From assembly GCF_000702605.1 (NCBI RefSeq), contig NZ_JNIR01000003.1, positions 1 through 51,522 on the forward strand: a DNA stretch of 51,522 nt, in the 5' to 3' direction. Under the pieces are notes generated by a model. The model worked only from the letters and a program-made list of their open reading frames with translations, did no database searches and was not told where the DNA came from. Source of the DNA: Exiguobacterium acetylicum DSM 20416. GTDB taxonomy: Bacteria > Bacillota > Bacilli > Exiguobacteriales > Exiguobacteriaceae. Positions 26,718-34,492 of this stretch are shown here, piece after piece. Position 1 is the stretch's first letter. The number at the start of each line of letters is the position of its first letter. A program made the translations under genes and the position numbers.

Positions 26718-27823
26718 TGTGGAGTACGGTCCGGCAGTCGGCACGCGTCGCCGTCCGGATGAAATGGCGGCTCCTGACCTTAAAGTATCGTCTGATCGCT
26801 CTCGGAATCGCGCTTCTTATTCTCCTACTGATCATCATCGTCGCAGGGATTCTCGATACGTTGACCGGGATCGAGAACGAACAAGCAACGGAGACACCGA
26901 TCGCTTACTCGGACGCAAGCCTACAAGTCAGTGATGATGTTCTACAATACCGGGAAGCGATTTCGCGTGAATTGAAGAAGGAGCAACTCGAGGGACAGAC
27001 GAACGTCGTCCTTGCGTTGATGATGCAAGAAAGCGGTGGACGCGGGAACGATCCAATGCAAGCGAGTGAATCGAAGTGCGGACGGATTGGTTGCATCACC
27101 TCTCCTGACGAGAGCATTCGTTACGGCGTGAAGCACTTCGCATCTGTCTTCCGGCAAGCGAACAAGGACGTCAAGCTGACACTCCAGAGTTACAACTTCG
27201 GGGGTGGCTTCATCGATTACGTCAAAGAAAATGGAGGACGCTATACGAAACAACTCGCGATTTCTTTTTCACAGATGATGTACCAACGCGTCAAGAAGAG
27301 CGGCATCTATCAGTGTCATCGTCCGAGCGCGATCGAGCATCAAGCCTGCTACGGTGACATCGAATATGTCGATGCTGTCCTCCGTTATCTGACACCGACC
27401 GTACTAGCGGAAGGCAAGACAGGACCGATTAAAGGGAAACTTCATGCTCCGCTCGACATCCCACTGCAGATGACATCGGGTTTCGGGTCACGGATCGTTT
27501 TCGGAAAGACGGATATCCATACGGGCATCGATTTCAGTTGCCACGATACGGATACCGTCCACGCCGTTCGCTCCGGTACCGTCACCTATAGCGGTTTACG
27601 CGGACCGTATGGGCAACTGATTCAGATCAAACAAGGCGACTGGATCACCGCTTACGCCCACCTTTCTGCACGCCAGGTTAAGACGGGGCAAAAGATCGAA
27701 GCTGGACAAGCGATCGGGATGTGTGGGTCGACCGGACGTTCGACCGGGAATCATCTGCACATCGAATTTAAGACGAGTGATTGGTCCGGTCACATTGATC
27801 CGGCACCACTGTTTTCGCTATAG
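26717..27823 (+). CDS. VirB1-like cell-wall hydrolase: lysozyme domain plus M23 peptidase
   Basis: 368 residues. A single membrane anchor (about residues 24-46) holds two extracellular domains. The first is a lysozyme-like transglycosylase (about 80-200) with the catalytic Glu in LMMQESGG and SYNFGGGFIDYV. The second is an M23/LytM metallopeptidase (about 240-368) with zinc ligands in HTGIDFS and HLHIEF. It opens the peptidoglycan for the transfer channel, like CwlT of ICEBs1, which instead joins its lysozyme domain to NlpC/P60. ATG overlaps the stop of the VirB4-type gene. Confidence 0.92.
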   Translation: MWSTVRQSARVAVRMKWRLLTLKYRLIALGIALLILLLIIIVAGILDTLTGIENEQATETPIAYSDASLQVSDDVLQYREAISRELKKEQLEGQTNVVLALMMQESGGRGNDPMQASESKCGRIGCITSPDESIRYGVKHFASVFRQANKDVKLTLQSYNFGGGFIDYVKENGGRYTKQLAISFSQMMYQRVKKSGIYQCHRPSAIEHQACYGDIEYVDAVLRYLTPTVLAEGKTGPIKGKLHAPLDIPLQMTSGFGSRIVFGKTDIHTGIDFSCHDTDTVHAVRSGTVTYSGLRGPYGQLIQIKQGDWITAYAHLSARQVKTGQKIEAGQAIGMCGSTGRSTGNHLHIEFKTSDWSGHIDPAPLFSL

Positions 27824-27836
27824 GGAGGGATGAACT

Positions 27837-28394
27837 ATGGCATTGACGAGTCGTCATCTCCTATGGCTCGTGTTGTTCTGTCTGTTGCTGTCGATCAGTG
27901 CCAATGTCTATCAATATCGTTCGATGGCAGCAGATGAATCGCATCGAATCGTCGAGAAAGACGAGAAAAGTGTGTTACCAAAAACGACGGTGTCAGATCC
28001 GTCCATCTCAACTAATGAACAAGAGCAAGAACAAAATTCAATCATTTCGAAGAGCGCGGAACGCTTTATCACGTTCGCCTTCACATGGGAGGATGGGACC
28101 TATCCAACACGCAAACGACAAGCCGATCAGTATATGTCGGAGTCCATTAAACGGACGCTGTTTGCGAGTAGCGGAAGCGATAACAAGTTCACCGCCTCCG
28201 TCTCGGACATCGAAGTCTTTCCAAATCGGGACGATCCAGAGCATTGTCTCGTCCGCTTCCAACGGACATTGACGATTGATGCCAATGGTTATGAAGAGAC
28301 GTCTGAAGAATTAGTTGAACTGACCTTTACGCATCAAGATAAACGTTACGTTGTCGATCAGATGAAGAGCCTTCAAACGTCAGGAGGTGTCTAA
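27837..28394 (+). CDS. VirB8-like single-pass conjugation protein
   Basis: 185 residues: an N-terminal membrane anchor (about residues 7-27), a polar linker, and a compact domain of about 110 residues (RFITFAFTWEDGTYPTRKRQ, then a beta-rich end TFTHQDKRYVVDQM). This pattern of a short cytoplasmic head, membrane helix and NTF2-like domain is that of VirB8/TcpC-type scaffold proteins. ATG has a GGGAGGG site. The next gene starts directly after its stop. The assignment is by architecture. Confidence 0.62.
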   Translation: MALTSRHLLWLVLFCLLLSISANVYQYRSMAADESHRIVEKDEKSVLPKTTVSDPSISTNEQEQEQNSIISKSAERFITFAFTWEDGTYPTRKRQADQYMSESIKRTLFASSGSDNKFTASVSDIEVFPNRDDPEHCLVRFQRTLTIDANGYEETSEELVELTFTHQDKRYVVDQMKSLQTSGGV

Positions 28395-29234
28395 ATGCAT
28401 CCAGGAAAACGAAAGACGCTGACCCGTGATTGGTCGCGACTGTGTCTCGGAACAGGACTGTTCTTCTTGATTGGTTTTCTGTTTTTCGGCTTCTCTTCCC
28501 TTTTCTTTGCCGAGGAACAACCGATCAATGCGACACCCATCGGCGAAGAACAACGGTTAACGAATGGACAGACCGTCACGCTTCTCGATTGGTCCCATGA
28601 TGTGCAGCGAAAACAAATGCGCATCCGTCTCCAGTTCGATCAACCTCAAGATTACGCGACGAGACTTGTTACGCGTATCGCTTATAAGGAACGCCCGACG
28701 GATGAGCAACGCGTCCGTGTCGTCTATCAGCAGGACGAGCACTACATCTTTGAAATCGAAGATGTACCGCGTGACTTTGATCAACTAGCACTCCGCTTGT
28801 ATGTCATTAAACCTGAACAGTCACTCGAGAAGCTGAGTGTGACGAAGCGAGAAGATGCGCTCGTCGAATCACTCTATATGGATCAACGACGTGTACTAAA
28901 GACGTCACTTTCTAAACAACAAGCGGACGATTATGCACAACTTTTTCTCGCTGACGAGCACCTACAAAGTCAAAAACGGATCAAGAACATGAAGCGCGAA
29001 CAGACGGAACTAGCTTCTCTCATCCAACAGATTGAACAAGACATTGAGATGAAACAAGCCACCTTACCCGACCTGACACTCGATGAACAAGTCGAACGTG
29101 AGGATGAAATCTTCAATCTGAAGCAAGACAAAGAAGACGCACTGTTACGACAAATAGAATTGAAAAAACAACTCACGCAAGAAGAAAAAAGACAAGATCA
29201 GCTGCGCATTAAAGCACGTGAAATGAAATGGTAA
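28395..29234 (+). CDS. membrane-anchored coiled-coil protein, last gene of the transfer operon
   Basis: 279 residues with one membrane segment (about residues 18-38), a beta-rich extracytoplasmic part (TVTLLDWSHDVQRKQMRIRL, about 60-140) and a long charged coiled coil from about 170 to the end. ATG at 28395 follows the previous stop directly, with GGAGG ahead. I know of no family. It ends the co-directional run of transfer genes, before the hairpin-rich region at 29.24 kb. Confidence 0.65.
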   Translation: MHPGKRKTLTRDWSRLCLGTGLFFLIGFLFFGFSSLFFAEEQPINATPIGEEQRLTNGQTVTLLDWSHDVQRKQMRIRLQFDQPQDYATRLVTRIAYKERPTDEQRVRVVYQQDEHYIFEIEDVPRDFDQLALRLYVIKPEQSLEKLSVTKREDALVESLYMDQRRVLKTSLSKQQADDYAQLFLADEHLQSQKRIKNMKREQTELASLIQQIEQDIEMKQATLPDLTLDEQVEREDEIFNLKQDKEDALLRQIELKKQLTQEEKRQDQLRIKAREMKW

Positions 29235-29243
29235 GGTGGCAAA

Positions 29244-29360
29244 CACCGTGCCAAAATGCGGTTTTTAGTGGCACGCGGTGTGACCTTTTGGCGATTTTGA
29301 TGATATCAGGGAAACACTAGGCTCCGCCTAGGCTAGCACGCTGAGTGATAGCAGTTTCCC
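29244..29360. other. hairpin cluster after the transfer operon, candidate oriT
   Basis: Three stems are visible: CACCGTGCC (29244-29252) with GGCACGCGGTG (29270-29280); CTAGGC-tcc-GCCTAG (29317-29331); and GGGAAAC (29309-29315) with GTTTCCC (29354-29360) enclosing the second. No gene overlaps it. It lies just upstream of the relaxosome and relaxase genes, where an origin of transfer is often found. No T run follows the first stem, which argues against simple termination. The rest of the gap to 29450 shows nothing clear. Confidence 0.4.
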
Positions 29361-29451
29361 CTTATGCTCTTTTCACGATTTTAGATCCACTTTGCTTTTT
29401 ACTGCTTTTGATTTTTGGTTGGAAAACTTGATCGTTCTTCTATCGAGTTCA

Positions 29452-29478
29452 ATAAAAAAACGAGCATCTCGGCTCGTT
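29452..29478 (-). terminator. terminator for the small membrane-protein gene
   Basis: AACGAGC-atctcg-GCTCGTT with a run of seven further bases that read as T on the minus strand. It lies 16 bases after the stop of the 30-residue gene. Confidence 0.8.
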
Positions 29479-29493
29479 GAATGTGTTCTAGGA

Positions 29494-29586
29494 TTATCTT
29501 TTTAACGACTCAAATACTTTCAACATGACATAAAACGAACCAAAACTAAAAGCTAATCCGAACAACGCGAGCACCCAAACCGACAT
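29494..29586 (-). CDS. 30-residue single-helix membrane peptide
   Basis: MSVWVLALFGLAFSFGSFYV and a short charged tail ending ESLKR. One membrane helix takes up most of the peptide. GGAGGGG precedes the ATG and a proper terminator follows the stop, so it is a separate transcription unit and likely real. It lies between the transfer operon and the relaxase on the opposite strand. Possible roles are a membrane-regulating or toxic peptide; nothing in it decides this. Confidence 0.55.
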   Translation of the reverse strand: MSVWVLALFGLAFSFGSFYVMLKVFESLKR

Positions 29587-29654
29587 CTTCCATCCCCTCC
29601 TCTCATCCTTATACAGCATTCGGAAGCGTGCGGTTTCAACAAATGGAAAATTTA

Positions 29655-29822
29655 TTAATTCATACCGATTGATTCTTTCATTGCACTAGAAGCGTCACTC
29701 ATATCAACTGAGAGAGAGTCACGTGTGCGTGTCTTCGCATACAGGACTTTTAAAAGTTCCACAATCAAGGAGACGCTCACGGCTTCTCCAAGTGCGTAAC
29801 TCTGTTCGATGATGAATTGCAT
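29655..29822 (-). CDS. 55-residue hypothetical protein
   Basis: MQFIIEQSYALGEAVSVSLI and a polar second half ending KESIGMN. The ATG at 29822 has a CGGAGG site. It has a mildly hydrophobic helix at about residues 8-30 and no family I know. Together with the 30-residue gene it forms a minus-strand pair of small genes upstream of the relaxosome genes. Confidence 0.5.
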   Translation of the reverse strand: MQFIIEQSYALGEAVSVSLIVELLKVLYAKTRTRDSLSVDMSDASSAMKESIGMN

Positions 29823-29958
29823 ATGTTTCCTCCGTTCTTTGTCTAAGTAGGATTGCCTTTCTCACTTCTAATGACAGGAGGAACGAGTGAATTGTTCGGA
29901 AAACTTTTTATTTTTTTAATCATTAAGACTGACTTTCCTGATGGAAGGAGGAAGACGA

Positions 29959-30210
29959 ATGGATCTCTTGATACGCGACATTGATCCCTTATTCGTCAAA
30001 CAACTCGACGAACAGGCGGAGAAACAAATGTGTTCCCGACAGGAATTATTAAAAGGATTGTTGACAACCTGGTGCGCGGACGGTATCCAGTCAACACAGA
30101 TCGCACGCCTTGAACGACAGCTCGAAGCGAACACCTTGCACCTGAAGCGAAGTGCAACCGAACTCGAACGATTGACTACACTCTTCCGTGAGGTGATGCA
30201 GGATGAGTAA
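29959..30210 (+). CDS. ribbon-helix-helix relaxosome accessory protein (MobC-like)
   Basis: 83 residues from the ATG at 29959, chosen over 29941 because GGAAGGAGG is correctly spaced. The N-terminus (MDLLIRDIDPLFVKQLDEQA...SRQELLKGLL) has the strand-helix-helix pattern of MetJ/Arc-type DNA-binding proteins, and the C-terminal half is a coiled coil (IARLERQLEANTLHLKRSAT). It overlaps the relaxase gene by eight bases. Such proteins bind near nic and help the relaxase; this is inferred from context. Confidence 0.72.
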   Translation: MDLLIRDIDPLFVKQLDEQAEKQMCSRQELLKGLLTTWCADGIQSTQIARLERQLEANTLHLKRSATELERLTTLFREVMQDE

Positions 30211-31363
30211 CATTCCCGGCGTCATCATCAAGTCGAAGTTCAAGTTGCCGCAAGCAACACGACGTGCGCGTCGTTACACGACCTACCTCAGCTACATCGA
30301 TCGTCCGGAGACAAAAGCGCGGTCGCATCAATTCGAAAACTACCACGACTATATGGAAGATGAACTGAAATCAAGTGGTCTCTTCACAGCGACGCAAGAC
30401 CGATTAAATGCGAGGGAACGAGAGCAGTTACGCGATATCTTCCGACGGGCACAAGAGAACGGCAGCATCCTCTGGCAAGATGTCATCTCGTTCGATGAAG
30501 TGTGGTTACAGGAAGTCGGTGTCAAAGAAAATCGTTACATCGATGAACAACGGTTGATGCAGGCGACACGGAATGCGACCGCGCTGATGATTGAAAGGGA
30601 ACAGATGTTGCACGCAACATGGACCGCTGCGATTCATTACAACACGGATAACATCCACGTCCATATCGCGACAGTCGAGACGATGCATCCACGCGAACGT
30701 GGTAAACGGAAACCAAAAACGATTGAGAAGATGAAGGCACAAGTCGTCCAAACACTCGCCGATCGGACACGGGAACAGGAGAAGTTGAATGCCTTCATCC
30801 GTGATGAAGTCCTCGCGCACAAACGAAATCATGCAACACTATCCGTTTCAAATCGCGTGCTACATCCGGAACTCGTACGCCAGTATAAAGCGATTCAGAA
30901 ACAATTACCGGACGACAAGCGGCAACGGTATTACAACATGAACAGCATGCACGAACTGCGTCCTTCACTCAACCAGTTCACCGACACATATCTTGCGACA
31001 CACTTCGAGAAAGAACACGCCGCGTTCAAGCAACGACTTGATACGGAGGTCGCATTCTACGAGCGAAGTTACGGATCGGCATCGCAAGCATCGGCTTATC
31101 GGAAGACGAAAGAACAGGATCTCTACACGCGCATGGGAAACGCCATCCTGTCCGAAATGCGTGAATCGTCTAAGTCACCTCAGGAGCTTGCAAAGATGAA
31201 GACATCCTCACCTAAACAAAAAATCCAAGCAGCGTTTCGACGTGAACGGATCATGCAAGAGACACTCTATCGAATCGGACGACACATGAACGATGAGTGG
31301 GAACACATACAAAATCAAAAAGCGTTTGAACTTCTGCAGCAAGAAATCGATCACGATCGGTAA
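30203..31363 (+). CDS. MobP2/MobL-type relaxase
   Basis: 386 residues. The N-terminus has several tyrosines in YTTYLSYIDRP, the likely nicking region. The metal-binding triad HYNTDNIHVHI (His145, His152, His154) matches relaxase motif III of the MobP class. A long helical C-terminal region (about 200-386) replaces the primase or helicase domains of larger relaxases. It nicks one strand at oriT and pilots it through the VirD4-type protein. It is coupled by overlap to the RHH gene. Assignment to the MobP2 subgroup is from the overall look. Confidence 0.88.
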   Translation: MSNIPGVIIKSKFKLPQATRRARRYTTYLSYIDRPETKARSHQFENYHDYMEDELKSSGLFTATQDRLNAREREQLRDIFRRAQENGSILWQDVISFDEVWLQEVGVKENRYIDEQRLMQATRNATALMIEREQMLHATWTAAIHYNTDNIHVHIATVETMHPRERGKRKPKTIEKMKAQVVQTLADRTREQEKLNAFIRDEVLAHKRNHATLSVSNRVLHPELVRQYKAIQKQLPDDKRQRYYNMNSMHELRPSLNQFTDTYLATHFEKEHAAFKQRLDTEVAFYERSYGSASQASAYRKTKEQDLYTRMGNAILSEMRESSKSPQELAKMKTSSPKQKIQAAFRRERIMQETLYRIGRHMNDEWEHIQNQKAFELLQQEIDHDR

Positions 31364-31410
31364 AAGAAAAAGTCATCCTTACGACAAAAGGATGACAACT
31401 AGCAATTTAT

Positions 31411-31877
31411 TTATCGACGATTCATTTGGATCGCATAGTCACTCAAACGCTGAAATTCTTCATTGTACATTCGATTCAATCTTGATCTGGAGAGTTTGTA
31501 AAGAATAGCATAAGCCCATTTCGGTGTATCCACTATTAAATCGATTTGTAGCTCTGTTTGATTCTGTTTCGATTGCAAATGATATTGACCAATCATCGTT
31601 CCGATCTCATTCGCAGTTCTGAGATCAATGAAGGAAGGTGCTTCGATTTTCTCGATCCAAGCATCAGCGGAATACCTTTTTCCACGATGCTCTTGGATGA
31701 CTTGAAGCTTCTGACCCGCGTATGAATATTGCAATGGTTCTCCGTTTGCATAGATATGATCCTTAGTCATATTACTCCAACTCAGAATGTGTTCATTCTT
31801 CGTCAGGTAATCGTATACCTCTTCAATAGGGGCATCAATCAATAAAAAATAGAATCGTAAAAATGAACTTTTGACAT
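31411..31877 (-). CDS. SRPBCC/START-like domain protein, probably frameshifted at the N-terminus
   Basis: The main frame reads IDAPIEEVYDYLTKNEHILS and onward to a C-terminal helix ending RLSDYAIQMNRR, the ligand-binding helix-grip fold of the SRPBCC group. The best start is the ATG at 31877 with GCGAGGT ahead, reading MSKVHFYDSIF. This frame joins the main one only if the six-base run at 31844-31849 had one more base. As read, translation would need the TTG at 31842, which has no ribosome binding site. It sits alone on the minus strand between relaxase and antirestriction genes; substrate unknown. Confidence 0.65.
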
Positions 31878-31986
31878 GTTTGTACCTCGCTTTAACTAAT
31901 TTATCTGTTCATCATACCATTCAAACGAAATCCTGTTTCTTTGGCAGCCGTTTTTATAGTTCATGATTATAGGAGGGAGCATACAG

Positions 31987-32442
31987 ATGGAGGAAACAAA
32001 ACAAGTCCGGATCAAGATGAGTGCCGTGACCGCTGAATTTTTAGAGGAATACCGGGAAATAGAACGGTTGTCTGGGATCGGTCCGGCAATCGATCACATC
32101 ATCCGCGACTATCAAGAAATGATCAAAAAGCAATGGGACTTGAACTATGTCAGTCGCTCCGTCTCGAAACAGATTGAACAAGAGTTGACGACGTTCTGGG
32201 AAGAACAGATTTCAAAAAGTCTCTCTCCTTTACGAAAGAGTGTCCAACAAACAGACCTCCAAACACAGATATTGATCGAACTGGTACAAGCTTTGATGCA
32301 GACGGAGAGCATCGAGGACATCATCCCGACGACCGAATACCGTCCCTCTTTCCTCGAGACAGCAGAGACGGCTGTTAAAAAGCGAATCGATCAACGAAAG
32401 CAACATAAACATTCGGATGAAGAAAGGATGATCCACAAATGA
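31987..32442 (+). CDS. RHH-like hypothetical protein
   Basis: 151 residues from the ATG at 31987 with AGGAGGGAG ahead. The beginning (QVRIKMSAVTAEFLEEYREI...GPAIDHIIRDYQEMI) suggests a ribbon-helix-helix or similar DNA-binding element, followed by a long helical segment (SKQIEQELTTFWEEQISKSL) and a polar tail. Its stop overlaps the start of the next gene (ATGA), and it begins a three-gene unit leading to the ArdC-like protein. It might be a partition or regulatory protein; not resolved. Confidence 0.6.
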   Translation: MEETKQVRIKMSAVTAEFLEEYREIERLSGIGPAIDHIIRDYQEMIKKQWDLNYVSRSVSKQIEQELTTFWEEQISKSLSPLRKSVQQTDLQTQILIELVQALMQTESIEDIIPTTEYRPSFLETAETAVKKRIDQRKQHKHSDEERMIHK

Positions 32443-32717
32443 AACGAATCGAAGCCTTCACACTCGCAACGCTTCTCGAATTGCATCCGACCCACGTCAC
32501 CGTCATGATTCATCAAGCGCATTATGATATTCCGGTTTCTCGGGATGAACGAGCGTTCCTTCAGCTCTTGCAGGAAGAACCCTTGATATTACTTCCGGTA
32601 TCACGTGATCGCCGTCAGTTACTACTCGATCGACTGGTTAGCGACCCGATGGTATCAGAAGAGTTGAACGATTTTGAAGGTGCTGCTGATTCGTCCGTTT
32701 CGTCGGAAGGAGCGTGA
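32439..32717 (+). CDS. 92-residue hypothetical protein
   Basis: MKRIEAFTLATLLELHPTHV and an acidic C-terminus. No membrane segment or motif was recognised. It overlaps the upstream gene by four bases and is followed after six bases by the ArdC-like start, so it is the middle gene of a coupled unit. Confidence 0.55.
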   Translation: MKRIEAFTLATLLELHPTHVTVMIHQAHYDIPVSRDERAFLQLLQEEPLILLPVSRDRRQLLLDRLVSDPMVSEELNDFEGAADSSVSSEGA

Positions 32718-32722
32718 TTGAC

Positions 32723-34186
32723 ATGGCATACAAGAAGAAAACGCGTGAGGATTACCAGAAGGAAGTCCAAGCGTTGACCGATAAGATGGAGACGCAGCTC
32801 GCCTCCCATTTCGTCAGTCAGGAGAGCATCAAGGAACACCTCGACTTCATGAGCCGGTTTCATCGCTACTCGACACGGAACATGCTGTTGATCGAGGAAC
32901 AGTTCCAAGGCGCCCGTGCCGTCGGTTCCTATGCGTACTGGGAGAAGCAAGGTGTCCAGGTCCAAAAAGGAGAGAAAGGAATCAAGATCTTCGTTCCCTC
33001 TCCCGTTACATTCATCAAACGAGAGACGGATTGGGTGGCTTGGAAGGACGCGACGAAGACGGAGCAAAAACGCGCCAAGGAAGGGGCTCTTCCGAAGCGG
33101 AAAGCAATGTACTACAAGATTGGTCATGTCTTCGAGTACACACAGACCGATGCACGGGAAAAGGGACTTGAAGTCTCTGAGCTCTTCGCTTCCTATCATC
33201 GGAATGGATCGCTTCGTGAGGCGGAAGCGTTTCGGCGCGCGTTGAACGGGATTGCTGAGACACAAGACGTAAAAATACTCGATCAGCCGTTAAGCGAACT
33301 TGGTACGGCGAAAGGATGCTTCTATCCGGAACTGAACGCGATCGCCCTCAATCCGCGGAACTCGGATATTGAGAACGTGACCATCCTGATTCATGAACTC
33401 GCGCATGCCAATCTGCACAATATGAAACGGAATGAAGAACGCGGAATCGAGTTGAATCCGCACGAGAAGGAATTCCAAGCGGAGATGGTCGCCTACACGG
33501 TCGCGGCGCACTTTGGTTTTCCGACGGACGAATTTTCATTGTCGTATCTCGCCAACTGGACGCAAGGGAGAGACTTGCGCGATAAAGAAGACCTGTTGCA
33601 CGAAGTCCATCAGACATCCGGTCATTTCATCCGTGAGATTCATACTTCGCTCGAGCAGGAGCAAGTCTTGGAACGCGAAGCATCACCTCTGAAGATGATT
33701 GAGTATATCGAACAGAAAACACAGATCACAGAACACGGATTACCGTTAGCTGAACGGTTAGAACGAATCATGCAACATTCACCGGAGGACGTCGGTGCTT
33801 ACCTGACGAGCATCGCTAAGCAGGATACGCAACAAGACCTGTCATCGTTTGACGAACCGATGATGCTCGTTCATGGGGCGACAGACTTCTTCGAACCGTT
33901 CGCGAAAGCCAACGACCGTGACTTTGACGAACATGAGACTGTCGCCTATACGCTCGTCATCCCAGGCGAAGAAACGATTAGCCAACACTTCCGCATCCTC
34001 GACGATGCGATGGGTCCATACCATCATATACTAAACACAGAGGTCGTCAGTAAGGAGACTGAACAAGTCCTCGAAAAGGCATGGTATGACGAGATGATTT
34101 CGACAGAAGATCGTGACTTAGAGAAGGTCCGACAAATCGTAACGCGTCACTTCAATGTACCCGAGCAAGATTTCCGTAGCCGTTAA
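32723..34186 (+). CDS. ArdC/LtrC-type antirestriction protein with metallopeptidase domain
   Basis: 487 residues from the ATG at 32723 (AAGGAG site; a GTG at 32714 is less well placed). The N-terminal ArdC-type ssDNA-binding domain is marked by FMSRFHRYSTRNMLLIEEQF and GVQVQKGEKGIKIFVP (about residues 45-110). The middle holds a zinc peptidase motif HELAH (224-228) with the downstream acidic ligand in EFQAEMVAY. The C-terminal 200 residues are divergent. Such proteins protect incoming plasmid DNA from host restriction and are common in leading regions. Confidence 0.85.
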   Translation: MAYKKKTREDYQKEVQALTDKMETQLASHFVSQESIKEHLDFMSRFHRYSTRNMLLIEEQFQGARAVGSYAYWEKQGVQVQKGEKGIKIFVPSPVTFIKRETDWVAWKDATKTEQKRAKEGALPKRKAMYYKIGHVFEYTQTDAREKGLEVSELFASYHRNGSLREAEAFRRALNGIAETQDVKILDQPLSELGTAKGCFYPELNAIALNPRNSDIENVTILIHELAHANLHNMKRNEERGIELNPHEKEFQAEMVAYTVAAHFGFPTDEFSLSYLANWTQGRDLRDKEDLLHEVHQTSGHFIREIHTSLEQEQVLEREASPLKMIEYIEQKTQITEHGLPLAERLERIMQHSPEDVGAYLTSIAKQDTQQDLSSFDEPMMLVHGATDFFEPFAKANDRDFDEHETVAYTLVIPGEETISQHFRILDDAMGPYHHILNTEVVSKETEQVLEKAWYDEMISTEDRDLEKVRQIVTRHFNVPEQDFRSR

Positions 34187-34272
34187 AAACATGTCCTCTC
34201 CTCTTTTAAAATCAAGTACTATAAAAAAGTAGGATAAAACTGACAATACACAGACAAGACGGAGGATTGACC

Positions 34273-34434
34273 ATGACTAACAATCAAGCAATTGCTTATG
34301 CTGTTATCGCAATGGAGCAACTTGGCTATACGCATGAACAAATCGAAAAGGTTCAAGCAAGTATGTTGTCTGAGATGGACTGGACAGATGAGAAGACAGC
34401 TGAGAAAAAAGCTAGCGAAATCCTTAGTATCTAA
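34273..34434 (+). CDS. 53-residue hypothetical protein
   Basis: MTNNQAIAYAVIAMEQLGYT and a helical charged end (SEILSI). CGGAGG is correctly spaced before the ATG, and a strong terminator follows 3 bases after the stop, so it is a well-formed single-gene unit. The helix pattern recalls UBA-like or small regulatory helical peptides, but nothing is certain. Confidence 0.6.
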   Translation: MTNNQAIAYAVIAMEQLGYTHEQIEKVQASMLSEMDWTDEKTAEKKASEILSI

Positions 34435-34437
34435 ATA

Positions 34438-34473
34438 GAAGGAAGCTCACTAATTTGAAAGTGAGCTTCCTTC
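34438..34473. terminator. bidirectional terminator between the 53-residue gene and the SIR2 gene
   Basis: GAAGGAAGCTCAC/GTGAGCTTCCTTC, a 13-bp perfect stem with a 10-base loop. It is shared by two convergent genes. Confidence 0.85.
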
Positions 34474-34492
34474 TTAAATTATCTGTATTAAT

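Noticed and set aside
29244-29280. Simple rho-independent terminator after the transfer operon
   Set aside because: The first stem has no T run behind it and further nested stems follow, so the region was listed as a candidate oriT instead.
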